This document shows positions 18,765-28,243 of a stretch of 64,000 bases of DNA, in pieces (within the stretch, counting starts at the first letter, position 1; each line of letters begins with the position of its first letter). The notes below the pieces were generated by a model. It was not told the origin of the DNA. It saw only the letters and a program-made list of their open reading frames with translations, and ran no database searches. The position numbers and the translations under genes were made by a program. Source of the DNA: GH45 sp046704385 (GTDB taxonomy: Bacteria > Bacteroidota > Bacteroidia > Bacteroidales > SZUA-534); assembly GCA_046704385.1 (NCBI GenBank), contig JBJKSB010000105.1:1-64000 (forward strand), read 5' to 3'.

Positions 18765-18856
18765 AGCGACATGTTTTTCGATTTTCAGGAGTGGCAAAAT
18801 TAAAAAAAATAAAGCAAATAAGCCTTAATTCAGGTAAAACACAATTGCTTTTTAGT

Positions 18857-20410
18857 TTAGTTTATCTTTTTAAGCAAATTATTTAGCGAGGTTTTTTCCA
18901 TAACAATCTGTCTAACATTTTCAACAGGAATTCTTTCCTGGGCCATGGTATCCCTGTCGCGAATAGTGACCGTATTATCCTCAATGGTTTGATGATCGAC
19001 TGTAATACAATAAGGTGTACCAATAGCATCCTGACGGCGGTAACGTTTGCCAATGGAATCTTTTTCCTCGTACATACAATTCACATCATATTTCAGTTCA
19101 TTTAAAATGTCGCGGGCTTTATCGGGCAATCCATCTTTTTTAACCAAAGGCAGAACAGCTAATTTTACCGGTGCCAACTCAGCCGGAATTTTAAGTACAA
19201 CTCTTTCGTCAGTATTTCCGTTTTCCTGTGTAACCTTTTCTTCCGTATAAGCATTTGAAAGTACTGACAGGAACATACGATCAAGACCAATAGATGTCTC
19301 TATTACAAAAGGAACATAACTTTGATTGGTTTCAGGATCGAAATACTGAATTTTTTTCCCACTGAATTTCTGATGCTGCGAAAGATCAAAATTGGTACGT
19401 GAGTGAATTCCTTCAACTTCTTTGAATCCCATTGGGAATTCAAACTCAATATCAGTAGCCGCATTAGCATAGTGAGCCAGCTTGTCGTGATCGTGATACC
19501 GGTACTTGGATTCCTTAAAACCAAGGGCTTTGTGCCAACGCATGCGCGTTTCTTTCCAGTCCTTGAACCATTGTAATTCATCACCCGGACGAACAAAAAA
19601 CTGCATTTCCATTTGTTCAAATTCACGCATGCGGAAAATAAACTGCCGGGCTACAATTTCATTACGGAAGGCTTTGCCGATTTGTGCAATCCCAAAAGGG
19701 ACTTTCATTCGCCCGCTCTTTTGTACATTCAGATAGTTTACAAAAATACCCTGTGCGGTTTCAGGCCGCAAATAAATACTATTGGCTTCCTCACTAACCG
19801 AGCCCAATTTGGTTTCAAACATTAAATTAAACTGACGGACATCAGTCCAGTTTTTCGATCCGGAAATGGGACAGACAATTTCACAATCTTCAATAATTTT
19901 CTTAATATCAGCCAGGTCGTCATCCTCTAACGCAGTAATAAAGCGCTTCTTAATGGTGTCAATTTTCTCCTGGTTAGCAATTACGCGCTGATTTGTAGCC
20001 CTGAATTGTGGTTCGTCAAAGGCATCGCCAAATCTTTGCGCGGCTTTGTCAACTTCTTTTTGAATTTTGGCTTCTGTTTTTTCAAGATATTCCTCGATTA
20101 AAACGTCAGCACGATATCTCTTTTTCGAATCTTTGTTATCGATCAGGGGGTCGTTAAAAGCACCCACATGGCCTGAAGCTTTCCAAACAGTAGGGTGCAT
20201 GAAAATTGCAGAATCAATTCCCACTATATTTTCATTTAGTTTAACCATGGCATCCCACCAGTACCTTTTAATATTGTTTTTTAATTCGGCACCATGCTGT
20301 CCATAATCGTAAACAGCGCTCAACCCATCGTAAATTTCACTCGATTGAAAAATAAACCCATACTCTTTTGAGTGAGCTATAATTTTTTTTAAAACATCTT
20401 CCTGAGCCAT
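18857..20410 (-). CDS. glyS: Glycyl-tRNA synthetase, dimeric class II type
   Basis: Charges tRNA-Gly with glycine. The 517-residue product matches the single-chain (alpha2) enzyme of Bacteroidota, not the tetrameric glyQS type. Motif 2 is GKAFRNEIVARQFIFRMREF and motif 3 contains TSIGLDRMFLSVL. The C-terminal anticodon-binding domain starts near LAPVKLAVLPLVKK, with the usual RYRRQDAIGTPYCITVD. The leader is short; a -7 box TATTTTTG lies at 20439-20446 on the minus strand. Confidence 0.96.
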   Translation of the reverse strand: MAQEDVLKKIIAHSKEYGFIFQSSEIYDGLSAVYDYGQHGAELKNNIKRYWWDAMVKLNENIVGIDSAIFMHPTVWKASGHVGAFNDPLIDNKDSKKRYRADVLIEEYLEKTEAKIQKEVDKAAQRFGDAFDEPQFRATNQRVIANQEKIDTIKKRFITALEDDDLADIKKIIEDCEIVCPISGSKNWTDVRQFNLMFETKLGSVSEEANSIYLRPETAQGIFVNYLNVQKSGRMKVPFGIAQIGKAFRNEIVARQFIFRMREFEQMEMQFFVRPGDELQWFKDWKETRMRWHKALGFKESKYRYHDHDKLAHYANAATDIEFEFPMGFKEVEGIHSRTNFDLSQHQKFSGKKIQYFDPETNQSYVPFVIETSIGLDRMFLSVLSNAYTEEKVTQENGNTDERVVLKIPAELAPVKLAVLPLVKKDGLPDKARDILNELKYDVNCMYEEKDSIGKRYRRQDAIGTPYCITVDHQTIEDNTVTIRDRDTMAQERIPVENVRQIVMEKTSLNNLLKKIN

Positions 20411-20438
20411 ATTTATTTAAATATTTTCTAATAACTGG

Positions 20439-20446
20439 CAAAAATA
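20439..20446 (-). promoter_or_regulatory. Candidate -7 box of glyS
   Basis: TATTTTTG on the minus strand matches TAnnTTTG, 28 bases upstream of the glyS ATG. No good TTTG box at the right distance, so only the -7 half supports it. Confidence 0.35.
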
Positions 20447-20567
20447 GCGGAATTGTTTCTAATAAAAAATTTATTTCCACTGTCATAATATTTCTTTAAA
20501 AAATCCGGCACTCAATTAAGTAAACCCTATTTTAGATATATATTTCTTTAATAAAAAAATTAATATT

Positions 20568-20575
20568 TACTTTTG
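20568..20575 (+). promoter_or_regulatory. Candidate -7 box of nadB
   Basis: TACTTTTG matches TAnnTTTG. Transcription would begin near 20582 and give a leader of about 100 bases. The upstream box is weak (TTTC). The rest of the 20411-20681 gap shows nothing recognisable. Confidence 0.35.
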
Positions 20576-20681
20576 CCCAATCATATTTAATTCTCAATTA
20601 ATGGAGGGTTTTATTGCCTAATTTGCTGTTCATATCTCTTTGGGCTTTAAAATCAGTATTTAGAGTTTTTTAAGATATAAT

Positions 20682-22244
20682 TTGGTGAAAAAGGAATTTG
20701 ATTTTTTGGTGATAGGTTCGGGAGTTGCTGGTCTTGCATTTGCATTAAAAGTTGCTCCACATGGTTCAGTTGCAGTAGTTACAAAGTCGGAATTGCTTGA
20801 TACCAATACGGCTTTAGCCCAGGGCGGAATTGCTGCCGTATTTTATGAGCCCGATAATTTTGAAAAACATATTGAGGACACCTATATTGCAGGCGACCGG
20901 TTTTCCAATAAAGATGTGGTAAGGATGGTGGTTGAAGAAGCCCCTGAAAGAATACAGGAGCTTATTGACTGGGGTGCAGAATTTGATAAAGACAAGGCAG
21001 GACAGTATGATCTGGCTCGTGAAGGAGGCCATTCCGAAAAGAGAATACTCCATCACAAAGACAATACGGGTTGGGAAATTCAGCGGGCGCTGGTTGAAAC
21101 AGTTAAAACGCACCCTAATATTTCAATATTTGAACGACATTTTGCTGTCGACCTGCTGACTCAGCATCATCTGGGGAAAAAAGTTACCCGAAGCGACGAA
21201 GATATTGATTGTTATGGTGCCTATGTATTAAATATGGATACTGAGGAGGTGGACACGTTTTTGGCAAAAAGTACCATGATAGCCTCAGGTGGTTCAGGGA
21301 ACCTTTATCAAACAACAACCAATCCGATTGTTGCCACTGGCGATGGAGTGGCTTTGGTATACAGGGCTAAAGGGATTGTAGAGAACATGGAATTTGTTCA
21401 GTTTCATCCAACGGCACTTTATAATCCTGATGAAAAACCTGCCTTTTTAATTACCGAAGCATTACGGGGTTTTGGTGCAAAACTGAAAAATACAAAAGGG
21501 GTCGAATTTATGTACAAGTACGATCCCAGAGGATGTCTTGCTCCGAGAGACATTGTTGCCAGGGCCATTGATAATGAGATGAAAGTACTTGGTGATGATT
21601 TTGTATATCTTGATTGTACACACCTTGATCCTGAAAATTTAAAAAATCATTTCCCAAATATTACCGCAAAATGCTTAAGTAAAGGTATAGATATAACCAC
21701 ACAATTTATCCCGGTTATCCCGGCGGCACATTATCAGTGCGGAGGAGTAAAAGTCGATTTAAATGGTGAATCGCATATTCATAATTTATTTGCCTCTGGT
21801 GAGGTTGCATCAACCGGGTTGCATGGTGCGAACAGGCTGGCTTCGAATTCACTTAGTGAGGCAGTCGTTTTTTCACACAGGGCAGCCATGCACGCCATTA
21901 AGAACTTGCCGAATCGGGTTATTAATATGAAAATTCCCGAATGGAATTTTGAGGGCACAACACTTCCTGAAGAAATGGTGCTTATTACTCAGACTTTTAA
22001 GGAGATGCAGATGATAATGAGCAACTATGTGGGCATTGTAAGGTCAAATATACGTTTGGAAAGAGCACTTAGCCGGTTGGAGATTATTTACAGGGAAACA
22101 GACGAATTATATAAAAAATCAATTTTGTCGAAACAGCTATGCGAGCTGCGAAATTTAATTAATGTAGGATACCTGATTATCAAATCGGCACAAAACAGAA
22201 AAGAAAGTTTAGGTCTCCATTATAATATTGATTATCCCGTTTAA
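20682..22244 (+). CDS. nadB: L-aspartate oxidase
   Basis: FAD enzyme that oxidises aspartate to iminoaspartate, the first step of NAD synthesis. The 520-residue protein has the dinucleotide fold IGSGVAGLAFAL (about 11-22), the Ser/Thr-rich active-site loop TNTALAQGGIAAVF, EFVQFHPTALYNP, the catalytic-type Arg stretch CLAPRDIVARAID, HYQCGGVKVD and the FAD loop GLHGANRLASNSLSE. The start is non-ATG: TTG at 20682 or GTG at 20685, with no ATG in reach. nadA and nadC are not in the window. Confidence 0.94.
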   Translation: MVKKEFDFLVIGSGVAGLAFALKVAPHGSVAVVTKSELLDTNTALAQGGIAAVFYEPDNFEKHIEDTYIAGDRFSNKDVVRMVVEEAPERIQELIDWGAEFDKDKAGQYDLAREGGHSEKRILHHKDNTGWEIQRALVETVKTHPNISIFERHFAVDLLTQHHLGKKVTRSDEDIDCYGAYVLNMDTEEVDTFLAKSTMIASGGSGNLYQTTTNPIVATGDGVALVYRAKGIVENMEFVQFHPTALYNPDEKPAFLITEALRGFGAKLKNTKGVEFMYKYDPRGCLAPRDIVARAIDNEMKVLGDDFVYLDCTHLDPENLKNHFPNITAKCLSKGIDITTQFIPVIPAAHYQCGGVKVDLNGESHIHNLFASGEVASTGLHGANRLASNSLSEAVVFSHRAAMHAIKNLPNRVINMKIPEWNFEGTTLPEEMVLITQTFKEMQMIMSNYVGIVRSNIRLERALSRLEIIYRETDELYKKSILSKQLCELRNLINVGYLIIKSAQNRKESLGLHYNIDYPV

Positions 22245-22264
22245 TAAAGTTCATAATCATTGTA

Positions 22265-24421
22265 ATGAAACAGATTGTTCAAGCGATGCCAATTAATTTT
22301 TTTTCAAAATCCGTATACAGGAATTCTAATGATTTATTTTATTTAGGATTTAAATTTAAAGGTTTTGGTTACCATAATTTTAAACCGGTTTTAACAACAT
22401 TGGGTTTTTTATTTATATTATTCTCGACGAATACTCTTTCGGCCCAATTTAAGTGTGCAACAGATTATTACGATTCCATTGCTATAGCCCACGACCCAAC
22501 CATTTTAACCAGAAGGGCTGAACTTAATAAATTTACAGCGCAATTTTTAAAACAAAGTTATAAGGCTACCGATACTATTGTAATTCCCATGGTTTTTCAT
22601 GTTTTGCATGAATATGGCCAGGAACATATAACGATTGAGAAAATTCAGGTGGGAATTGATCAGATGAATCTTGATTATAATGCCGGAAACACAGAATTAA
22701 GCTCTATTGTCAGTGAATTTAAAAACATTATCGGCGATGCTCAGGTTAGTTTCAGGCTGGCAAAAAAAGATCCTAATGGAAACTGTACCACAGGAGTGGT
22801 TTATTACAATACGCCCTTAACCAATGATGCTTCAAATAGTTTAAAATCAGTAATAAAAAACTGGGATCCCTCAAGCTATTTAAATGTGTGGACAGTTAAA
22901 TCAATAGAATCAGGGGCTGCGGCATGGTCACAGTATCCGGGCGTAAGTGCTTATCTGGATGGAATAGTATCACTTTACAACTATTTGAACGATCATACTT
23001 TAAGTCATGAAGCAGGCCATTATTTTAATCTGCCCCACACCTGGGGTAATTCTAATGAACCGGGTTTGGATTCTAACTGCAATACGGATGACGGGGTTGC
23101 TGACACTCCTAATACGATTGGGACTACTCAAAATTGTAACTTGGATCAGACTACTTGTGGGTCGTTGGACAATGTTCAGAACTTTATGGATTATTCAACT
23201 TGTGAGTCAATGTTTACAGCTGGCCAAACGGACAGGATGCAGGCTGCACTGCATTCCATTTTAAGTGGCCGCAATAATTTGTGGACTGCAGAAAACCGTC
23301 TTAAAACGGGTACAAATAATGGATATGTTGCCCCGATGTGTGCTCCCGTAGCCGATTTTACTGATAATATTGCAGCTTATAATCCGGGCGACCCACTGGA
23401 ATTTAATGATTACTCGAACATCTCAGTGCCAACCAGTTGGAATTGGTCGTTTGAAGGAGGAGAACCATCTTCTTCAACGCTTCAAAATCCAACGGTAGTT
23501 TACCATACTCCTGGAGTATATCCGGTAACCCTTACTGTTAGTAATGAAGCCGGTGAAAGCACATTAAAAAGAGACAGCCTGGTGTTTGTCCCCGATACAC
23601 TTAAAGGAATAGTGGCTCCCGCTTTGGTTAATATGGAAGAAAAGGGTTTCCCCTATTATCCATCCGATATTTTTAAATCATGGAGTTTCGAAGATTCAGG
23701 TCATGGCAATTGGGAGCTGTTTAAAAATGGTAATACTGCCATGCGTATTAAAAACGACACGAATATCAACGGTACGGTTAATTCTTTGATAACTTCAAAT
23801 ATTAACCTGTCTAAAATTGACAATCCGGATTATATTTATTTTGATTATGCGTATGCAATGGAAAACAGCGGATCAGACGATGAGTTGAAGGTATTTATTT
23901 CGCCCAATTGTGGAGAAAAATGGATTATCCGGAGTATCCAAAGCGGCAAATCGCTGGTTACAAGTGAGAATGAATTTGTAACCTCTGAATTTATACCCAA
24001 AAGCAGCGAATGGAAGCAGGGACGAATTGATATTTCAAATTATAAGGCCAACAATTATCTTAAAATAAAATTCCAGGTAGTAAGTAATGGTGGAAATTAT
24101 TTGTATATCGATAATTTACTTGTGGGGAGCCCAACGGGACTTGTTTCGCAACAATTTTTAAACCATAGCTTCCGAGTATTTCCAAACCCTGCAAGCAATG
24201 AGATTAAGGTTGAATTTAATTTGTTTTCAGATGATGATGTTAAAATACAACTGACTAATATTCTTGGAGTTAATAAATATGAATTGGTAACCAAAGGTAT
24301 AGCAGGTTCAAACAGCCAAACCATTAACTTAAAACATTTAAACCTGGCCGGTGGTATTTATCTTATAACCATACAAGGAGAAAATATTCAAGGATCAAAG
24401 CGGATACTAATACAAAATTAA
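22265..24421 (+). CDS. Secreted M43 (pappalysin-like) metalloprotease with PKD and T9SS tail
   Basis: A 718-residue exported zinc protease. The signal sequence is unusually long: the hydrophobic core LTTLGFLFILFSTNTLSAQ is at about residues 42-60. The M43 domain has the zinc motif HEAGHYFNLPHTWG (His at about 248, 252 and 258) with the family's later NVQNFMDYSTCESMFTAGQ (Met-turn). Then a PKD domain (about 345-430, PTSWNWSFEGGEPSSS), a jelly-roll-like module (about 470-625) and a T9SS sorting domain (VFPNPASNEIKVEF, about 636-718). It follows nadB by 20 bases but shares no function with it. An internal ATG (residue 8) could be the true start. Confidence 0.85.
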   Translation: MKQIVQAMPINFFSKSVYRNSNDLFYLGFKFKGFGYHNFKPVLTTLGFLFILFSTNTLSAQFKCATDYYDSIAIAHDPTILTRRAELNKFTAQFLKQSYKATDTIVIPMVFHVLHEYGQEHITIEKIQVGIDQMNLDYNAGNTELSSIVSEFKNIIGDAQVSFRLAKKDPNGNCTTGVVYYNTPLTNDASNSLKSVIKNWDPSSYLNVWTVKSIESGAAAWSQYPGVSAYLDGIVSLYNYLNDHTLSHEAGHYFNLPHTWGNSNEPGLDSNCNTDDGVADTPNTIGTTQNCNLDQTTCGSLDNVQNFMDYSTCESMFTAGQTDRMQAALHSILSGRNNLWTAENRLKTGTNNGYVAPMCAPVADFTDNIAAYNPGDPLEFNDYSNISVPTSWNWSFEGGEPSSSTLQNPTVVYHTPGVYPVTLTVSNEAGESTLKRDSLVFVPDTLKGIVAPALVNMEEKGFPYYPSDIFKSWSFEDSGHGNWELFKNGNTAMRIKNDTNINGTVNSLITSNINLSKIDNPDYIYFDYAYAMENSGSDDELKVFISPNCGEKWIIRSIQSGKSLVTSENEFVTSEFIPKSSEWKQGRIDISNYKANNYLKIKFQVVSNGGNYLYIDNLLVGSPTGLVSQQFLNHSFRVFPNPASNEIKVEFNLFSDDDVKIQLTNILGVNKYELVTKGIAGSNSQTINLKHLNLAGGIYLITIQGENIQGSKRILIQN

Positions 24422-24470
24422 AATACGGTTTGCAGGCTATAGCCGGGCGATTTATTTATTCCGTGCAGGG

Positions 24471-24502
24471 TTTGTATGGTTTAACAAAATCATGTAAGTT
24501 TG
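24471..24502 (+). promoter_or_regulatory. Predicted promoter of the 24524 gene
   Basis: TTTG (24471-24474), a 20-base spacer and TAAGTTTG (24495-24502) match the Bacteroidota consensus. Transcription would begin near 24509, which supports the ATG at 24524 over the upstream in-frame TTG at 24500. Confidence 0.55.
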
Positions 24503-24523
24503 GGTAATATTAATCTTAATAAT

Positions 24524-27265
24524 ATGAATAAAAGGCCTGGTTTTGTTGTGGTGGTTATCGTTTTTGTAGTTGCATTAGTCGCATTCTATATATTTCTGAA
24601 AAAGCAGCAAAATCCCGGATTAAATGAATTTAGCGCCGTACCGGTAAATTCTGCCATCATTGTAAACATAAAGAACCCGGTTGATTTTTATAATGAGGTT
24701 TTTTTGAAAAATGGATTATTTAAACAACTCTCAAAACTTCCCGGGGTTGATATAATGAAGAGGAATTTTGTTGAATTTGATTCAACCTTGGAAAAATGCC
24801 CAAAACTAAAGCATTTGGTTGAAAAAAATTCGATGTTGGTTTCATTTCACGACATTGGAAAAAAAGAATTTAAGCCCCTGTTTATTATTAAGGGCAATGG
24901 ACGGTTTGAATCGAACCAGATATTTAAAGAGATAGAATCAATACTTGGGAACGACTACACCATTACCAGTGAAAGATATAGTCAGGTTAAAATTTATAAA
25001 CTCCAAAATGGTAAGGAGCAGTTTTATTATGCCTACAATAACGGACTTTTACTGGCCAGCTATTCTGAATTTTTAATTGAGGATGCTGTTCGTCAGTCGG
25101 AAAGCGATACAATTATTACCAATGAAAAGGGATTGGCACGATTACTTGAAACCGCCGGCGACCACGCCGAAGCAAATATTTATATCCATTATCAATATTT
25201 TGGCAGCTTTTTAAATCAGATAATGTCAGCAGAATTCCTTGAAAGTGAATCAATTAAAGAAATCGGTGACTGGGCTGAGTTCGATTTAACCATGAAGAGT
25301 CAAACCTTGCTGTTTAATGGTTTTGCTTATTCCAACGCTGATCAGAACCGGTTTATGAACCTGTTCCAGGGACAAACGGCACAGAACATTAATTTTTTGA
25401 AATTTGTACCCACCAATGCGAAAAGTTTTAGCGGCTTCTCATTAAGTAATTATAAGCTGTTTAAACAACATCTTCGGACTTACATGAATCAGATGGGCGA
25501 ATCGGAACGATATGTGGTGAACAACAAAAATTTTTGTTCGGCTTTTGGTGATGATGCAGAAACGAATCTTGAAAAGATATTCAGGAATGAACTCGTGCAG
25601 GTAACACTTGCTAATGGGGCGTCACTTTTTTATGTTAAAACACAGGGCTTTCGCGATGCCACCGATTTAATTAAAAATTGGTTGTCGTACTATTGTACCG
25701 AAAACCATAAAAACATCAGTCAGTTTATATCGAATTACTCTATTGATGCCGGATCAGTATTTAAAATTTATAAAATGCCGGTCGATTATATCCCAACCCG
25801 TCTTTTTGGTCCCTTTTTTAAGACCTGCGAAGCAAATTATGTTGCAGCATTCGGCGATTACCTGATTTTTGGAGATAATTATAAAACCTTATCACAAACA
25901 ATCTATGATAATGTACTTCAAAAAACGCTGGCTTTTGATGCAGCATTTAATCAATTTGATAACTATTTATCATCAAAAGTAAATTACTTTGGTTTTGTTT
26001 CGCTAACCGGAAATGAAAAGATGCTTGAAGAAAGAAGCGAACCCCGTACTTTTAATTATTATAAAAATAATCAGAAAGTTATTGGCGATTTTTATGCCCT
26101 GGCTTGGCAATTTGCGGCCGAAACCGATTTGTACTATAATAATTTCCTTTTACGTTTTCAACCTTCGAACACCCTGAATGCTCAAACCGAATGGGAAACG
26201 CGACTTGATACTGTGATAGCATTTAAACCGGAGCTGGTAACGAACCACTATACAAAAGAAAAAGAGATTTTTGTTCAGGACGAGAAAAATAACATTTACC
26301 TCATTAATCATTCAGGCAGAATATTGTGGAAAAAGAAAATTGATGAACCGATTATGGGAGAGGTTTATCAGGTTGATTACTATAAAAACGGCAAATTGCA
26401 ATATCTTTTTGGCACAAAATCAAAAATTCATTTGCTTGACCGAAATGGAAATTTTGTGGAACGGTACCCCATACAACTTGAAGATAAAGCCGCAGCACCG
26501 CTGGCAATTTTCGACTATGATAATAATAAAAATTACAGGTTGTTTATGCCCTTGGTTAATAATAAAATACAAGTTTTTGATATTGAGGGGAAAGTGGTTT
26601 CCGGATTTAAATTCCAGGGTACTGACAACAAAATTATAGCACCGGTTCAATATTTTCGTGACGATAACAAGGATTATATTGTGGTAACCGATGAGTCCAG
26701 GGTATATATTTTAGACAGGAGAGGCAACAACAGGGTCGATCTTAAAGTGCAGTTCCATCCATCAGTAAATAATACTTTTGAATATCAAACAGGCAATAAT
26801 ACCCGACCCGGACGATTGGTCAGGACGGATGTTACAGGCACCATTTACTATATTTATTTTGATGGAACAGTTGAGCAGAAGCAGATACAGAAATGTTCCC
26901 CCAGTCACTATTTTGCTGTTGAAGATATTACCGGTGACCGGCTCAACGATTTCATTTTTGTGGATGCAAATTATTTAAATGTATATGATTTATCGGGCAA
27001 TAAGATTTATTCACATAAATTTTCAACCAATATTATTAATAGTCCGGCTTTTTACAGGTTTTCAGCTAACAAAACCCACATTGGAATAACGGAAGCTTCA
27101 GCCCTAAAAATTTACCTGTTCGATGAAAAAGGCGATTATCTTGAGGGTTTCCCATTACCCGGAAAAACAAATTTTAGTATTGGTTTCCTTGAATCGGGAA
27201 GTACTACGTTTAATTTAATTGTGGGTGGAAATGAGTATTATCTGTATAATTATAAATTAAATTAA
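24524..27265 (+). CDS. Membrane-anchored DUF3352-like protein with propeller-like C-terminus
   Basis: 913 residues from the chosen ATG. An N-terminal signal-anchor (FVVVVIVFVVALVAFYIFL) is followed by a large periplasmic part. Residues 30-560 resemble DUF3352-type proteins (AVPVNSAIIVNIKNPVDFY near the start). From about 570 to the end, phrases such as EIFVQDEKNNIYLINHSGRI, SKIHLLDRNGNFVERYPIQL and RVYILDRRGNNRVDL repeat, the pattern of PQQ/VCBS-like beta-propeller blades. No catalytic motif seen. It is followed without gap by a 6-TM protein gene, so the two probably work together in the envelope. Function unknown. Confidence 0.65.
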   Translation: MNKRPGFVVVVIVFVVALVAFYIFLKKQQNPGLNEFSAVPVNSAIIVNIKNPVDFYNEVFLKNGLFKQLSKLPGVDIMKRNFVEFDSTLEKCPKLKHLVEKNSMLVSFHDIGKKEFKPLFIIKGNGRFESNQIFKEIESILGNDYTITSERYSQVKIYKLQNGKEQFYYAYNNGLLLASYSEFLIEDAVRQSESDTIITNEKGLARLLETAGDHAEANIYIHYQYFGSFLNQIMSAEFLESESIKEIGDWAEFDLTMKSQTLLFNGFAYSNADQNRFMNLFQGQTAQNINFLKFVPTNAKSFSGFSLSNYKLFKQHLRTYMNQMGESERYVVNNKNFCSAFGDDAETNLEKIFRNELVQVTLANGASLFYVKTQGFRDATDLIKNWLSYYCTENHKNISQFISNYSIDAGSVFKIYKMPVDYIPTRLFGPFFKTCEANYVAAFGDYLIFGDNYKTLSQTIYDNVLQKTLAFDAAFNQFDNYLSSKVNYFGFVSLTGNEKMLEERSEPRTFNYYKNNQKVIGDFYALAWQFAAETDLYYNNFLLRFQPSNTLNAQTEWETRLDTVIAFKPELVTNHYTKEKEIFVQDEKNNIYLINHSGRILWKKKIDEPIMGEVYQVDYYKNGKLQYLFGTKSKIHLLDRNGNFVERYPIQLEDKAAAPLAIFDYDNNKNYRLFMPLVNNKIQVFDIEGKVVSGFKFQGTDNKIIAPVQYFRDDNKDYIVVTDESRVYILDRRGNNRVDLKVQFHPSVNNTFEYQTGNNTRPGRLVRTDVTGTIYYIYFDGTVEQKQIQKCSPSHYFAVEDITGDRLNDFIFVDANYLNVYDLSGNKIYSHKFSTNIINSPAFYRFSANKTHIGITEASALKIYLFDEKGDYLEGFPLPGKTNFSIGFLESGSTTFNLIVGGNEYYLYNYKLN

Positions 27266-27811
27266 ATGCTGACAGGATTATTTTTAGGGGGGATCATTGT
27301 TTTATCATTCGACTTATTCTTTACCGGGCAAGTAACCGGGTTTTTGCAACAAAAAGTAAATAGTTTTGATTTATTCAAATTTTTGGTAGCGGCTCTTACG
27401 GTTTCAGTTTTTTTGGAATTGGGGGTTTTAACCGGTAAATTGTGGAATTATATTTCATCTGATTATTCCAATTGGTACGCGGCTACCATATTTTTTGTTT
27501 TGACATTAAAACTGGTCCATGATGGCCGATCGTTGCACAAAACCAAAAAGAGTGTAAATCCGCTCAATCCAAAGGGACTTATCGCACTCACCATGTTTTC
27601 AGCAATAAATGCTTTTTTGGCAGGTATGGGTTTTGGTTTAATCAATATGGACATAAAATATGTTTTTTTAAGTTTTTTGATTTTTTATATCTTAATTTTG
27701 GCAGGTTATATAGTTGGGCTTAAAATCAGACAATTAATTGATTTAAAGACTGAGTACGTAGCAGCGGTTGTGTTTATAACAATAGCAATCGTATTAATTG
27801 TAAACTTTTAA
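27266..27811 (+). CDS. Six-TM membrane protein, MntP-like
   Basis: 181 residues with about six hydrophobic spans (about 1-20, 36-56, 70-85, 103-125, 130-150, 162-180) in two similar halves. The first half has SFDLFFTG and the second SAINAFLAGMGFG, at the places where MntP manganese exporters have conserved Asp-containing motifs; the second Asp is replaced by Asn. Its ATG directly abuts the stop of the preceding gene (translational coupling). Ion transport is only a guess. Confidence 0.5.
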   Translation: MLTGLFLGGIIVLSFDLFFTGQVTGFLQQKVNSFDLFKFLVAALTVSVFLELGVLTGKLWNYISSDYSNWYAATIFFVLTLKLVHDGRSLHKTKKSVNPLNPKGLIALTMFSAINAFLAGMGFGLINMDIKYVFLSFLIFYILILAGYIVGLKIRQLIDLKTEYVAAVVFITIAIVLIVNF

Positions 27812-27815
27812 AAGC

Positions 27816-28043
27816 ATGTTAAAATTTTTATTGATATTTTTTATTGTTCTCTATTTACTGGGTTATTTTGGCAGGCTTATTTTTAATTATTGGATCAGAA
27901 AAGTGACCAATCAGACGAATCAAAATAGTTATAATAATAACAAAAAAGAGGGCGAAGTAACGATTACTACTGACACAGGAAATTCAAAACAATCAAATAT
28001 TAAAGGCGGTGAGTATGTTGATTATGAAGAGATTAATGATTAA
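27816..28043 (+). CDS. DUF4834 small membrane protein
   Basis: 75 residues: one N-terminal membrane segment (LLIFFIVLYLLGYFGRLIF), then a polar tail ending GGEYVDYEEIND, the conserved end of DUF4834 proteins of Bacteroidota. It closes a three-gene cluster (4 bases after the 6-TM gene). Role unknown. Confidence 0.75.
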   Translation: MLKFLLIFFIVLYLLGYFGRLIFNYWIRKVTNQTNQNSYNNNKKEGEVTITTDTGNSKQSNIKGGEYVDYEEIND

Positions 28044-28073
28044 AAAATAACCCGGATAAAAAGAATTAAATAA

Positions 28074-28105
28074 TTTGGTTGAATTAAACAAAAACTATAT
28101 ATTCG
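28074..28105 (+). promoter_or_regulatory. Predicted promoter of tRNA-Leu
   Basis: TTTG (28074-28077), a 20-base spacer and TATATTCG (28098-28105; one mismatch to TAnnTTTG). Start would be near 28112, ten bases before the tRNA. Confidence 0.55.
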
Positions 28106-28121
28106 CACACCGAAAATTAAC

Positions 28122-28205
28122 GCCCAGGTGGCGGAATTGGTAGACGCGCTGGTCTCAAACACCAGTGGGGTTAAACCCGTGCCGGTTCGAGCCCGGCCCT
28201 GGGTA
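28122..28205 (+). tRNA. tRNA-Leu (anticodon CAA)
   Basis: Acceptor stem GCCCAGG pairs with CCTGGGT (G1-U wobble). The anticodon arm is CTGGT-CTCAAAC-ACCAG with CAA at the anticodon (reads UUG). A long variable arm (TGGGGTTAAACCCGT) marks a class II tRNA, and the T arm is GCCGG-TTCGAGC-CCGGC. The discriminator base is A and the 3' CCA is not encoded. Confidence 0.95.
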
Positions 28206-28210
28206 CAAAA

Positions 28211-28235
28211 GCCCTCCCGCTGAGGGCTTTTTTTT
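28211..28235 (+). terminator. Intrinsic terminator after tRNA-Leu
   Basis: GCCCTC / GAGGGC stem with a 5-base loop and eight Ts. It ends only 8 bases before the dCMP deaminase ATG, leaving no room for a promoter between them. Confidence 0.88.
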
Positions 28236-28243
28236 CATTTTTA

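Noticed and set aside
18765..18797. Upstream ATG adding 11 residues to the secreted protein at 17871
   Set aside because: The extension would place charged residues ahead of a normal signal peptide, and a -7 box overlaps it.
24500..24523. TTG start adding eight residues to the DUF3352-like protein
   Set aside because: This start falls in the predicted -7 box, upstream of the likely transcription start.
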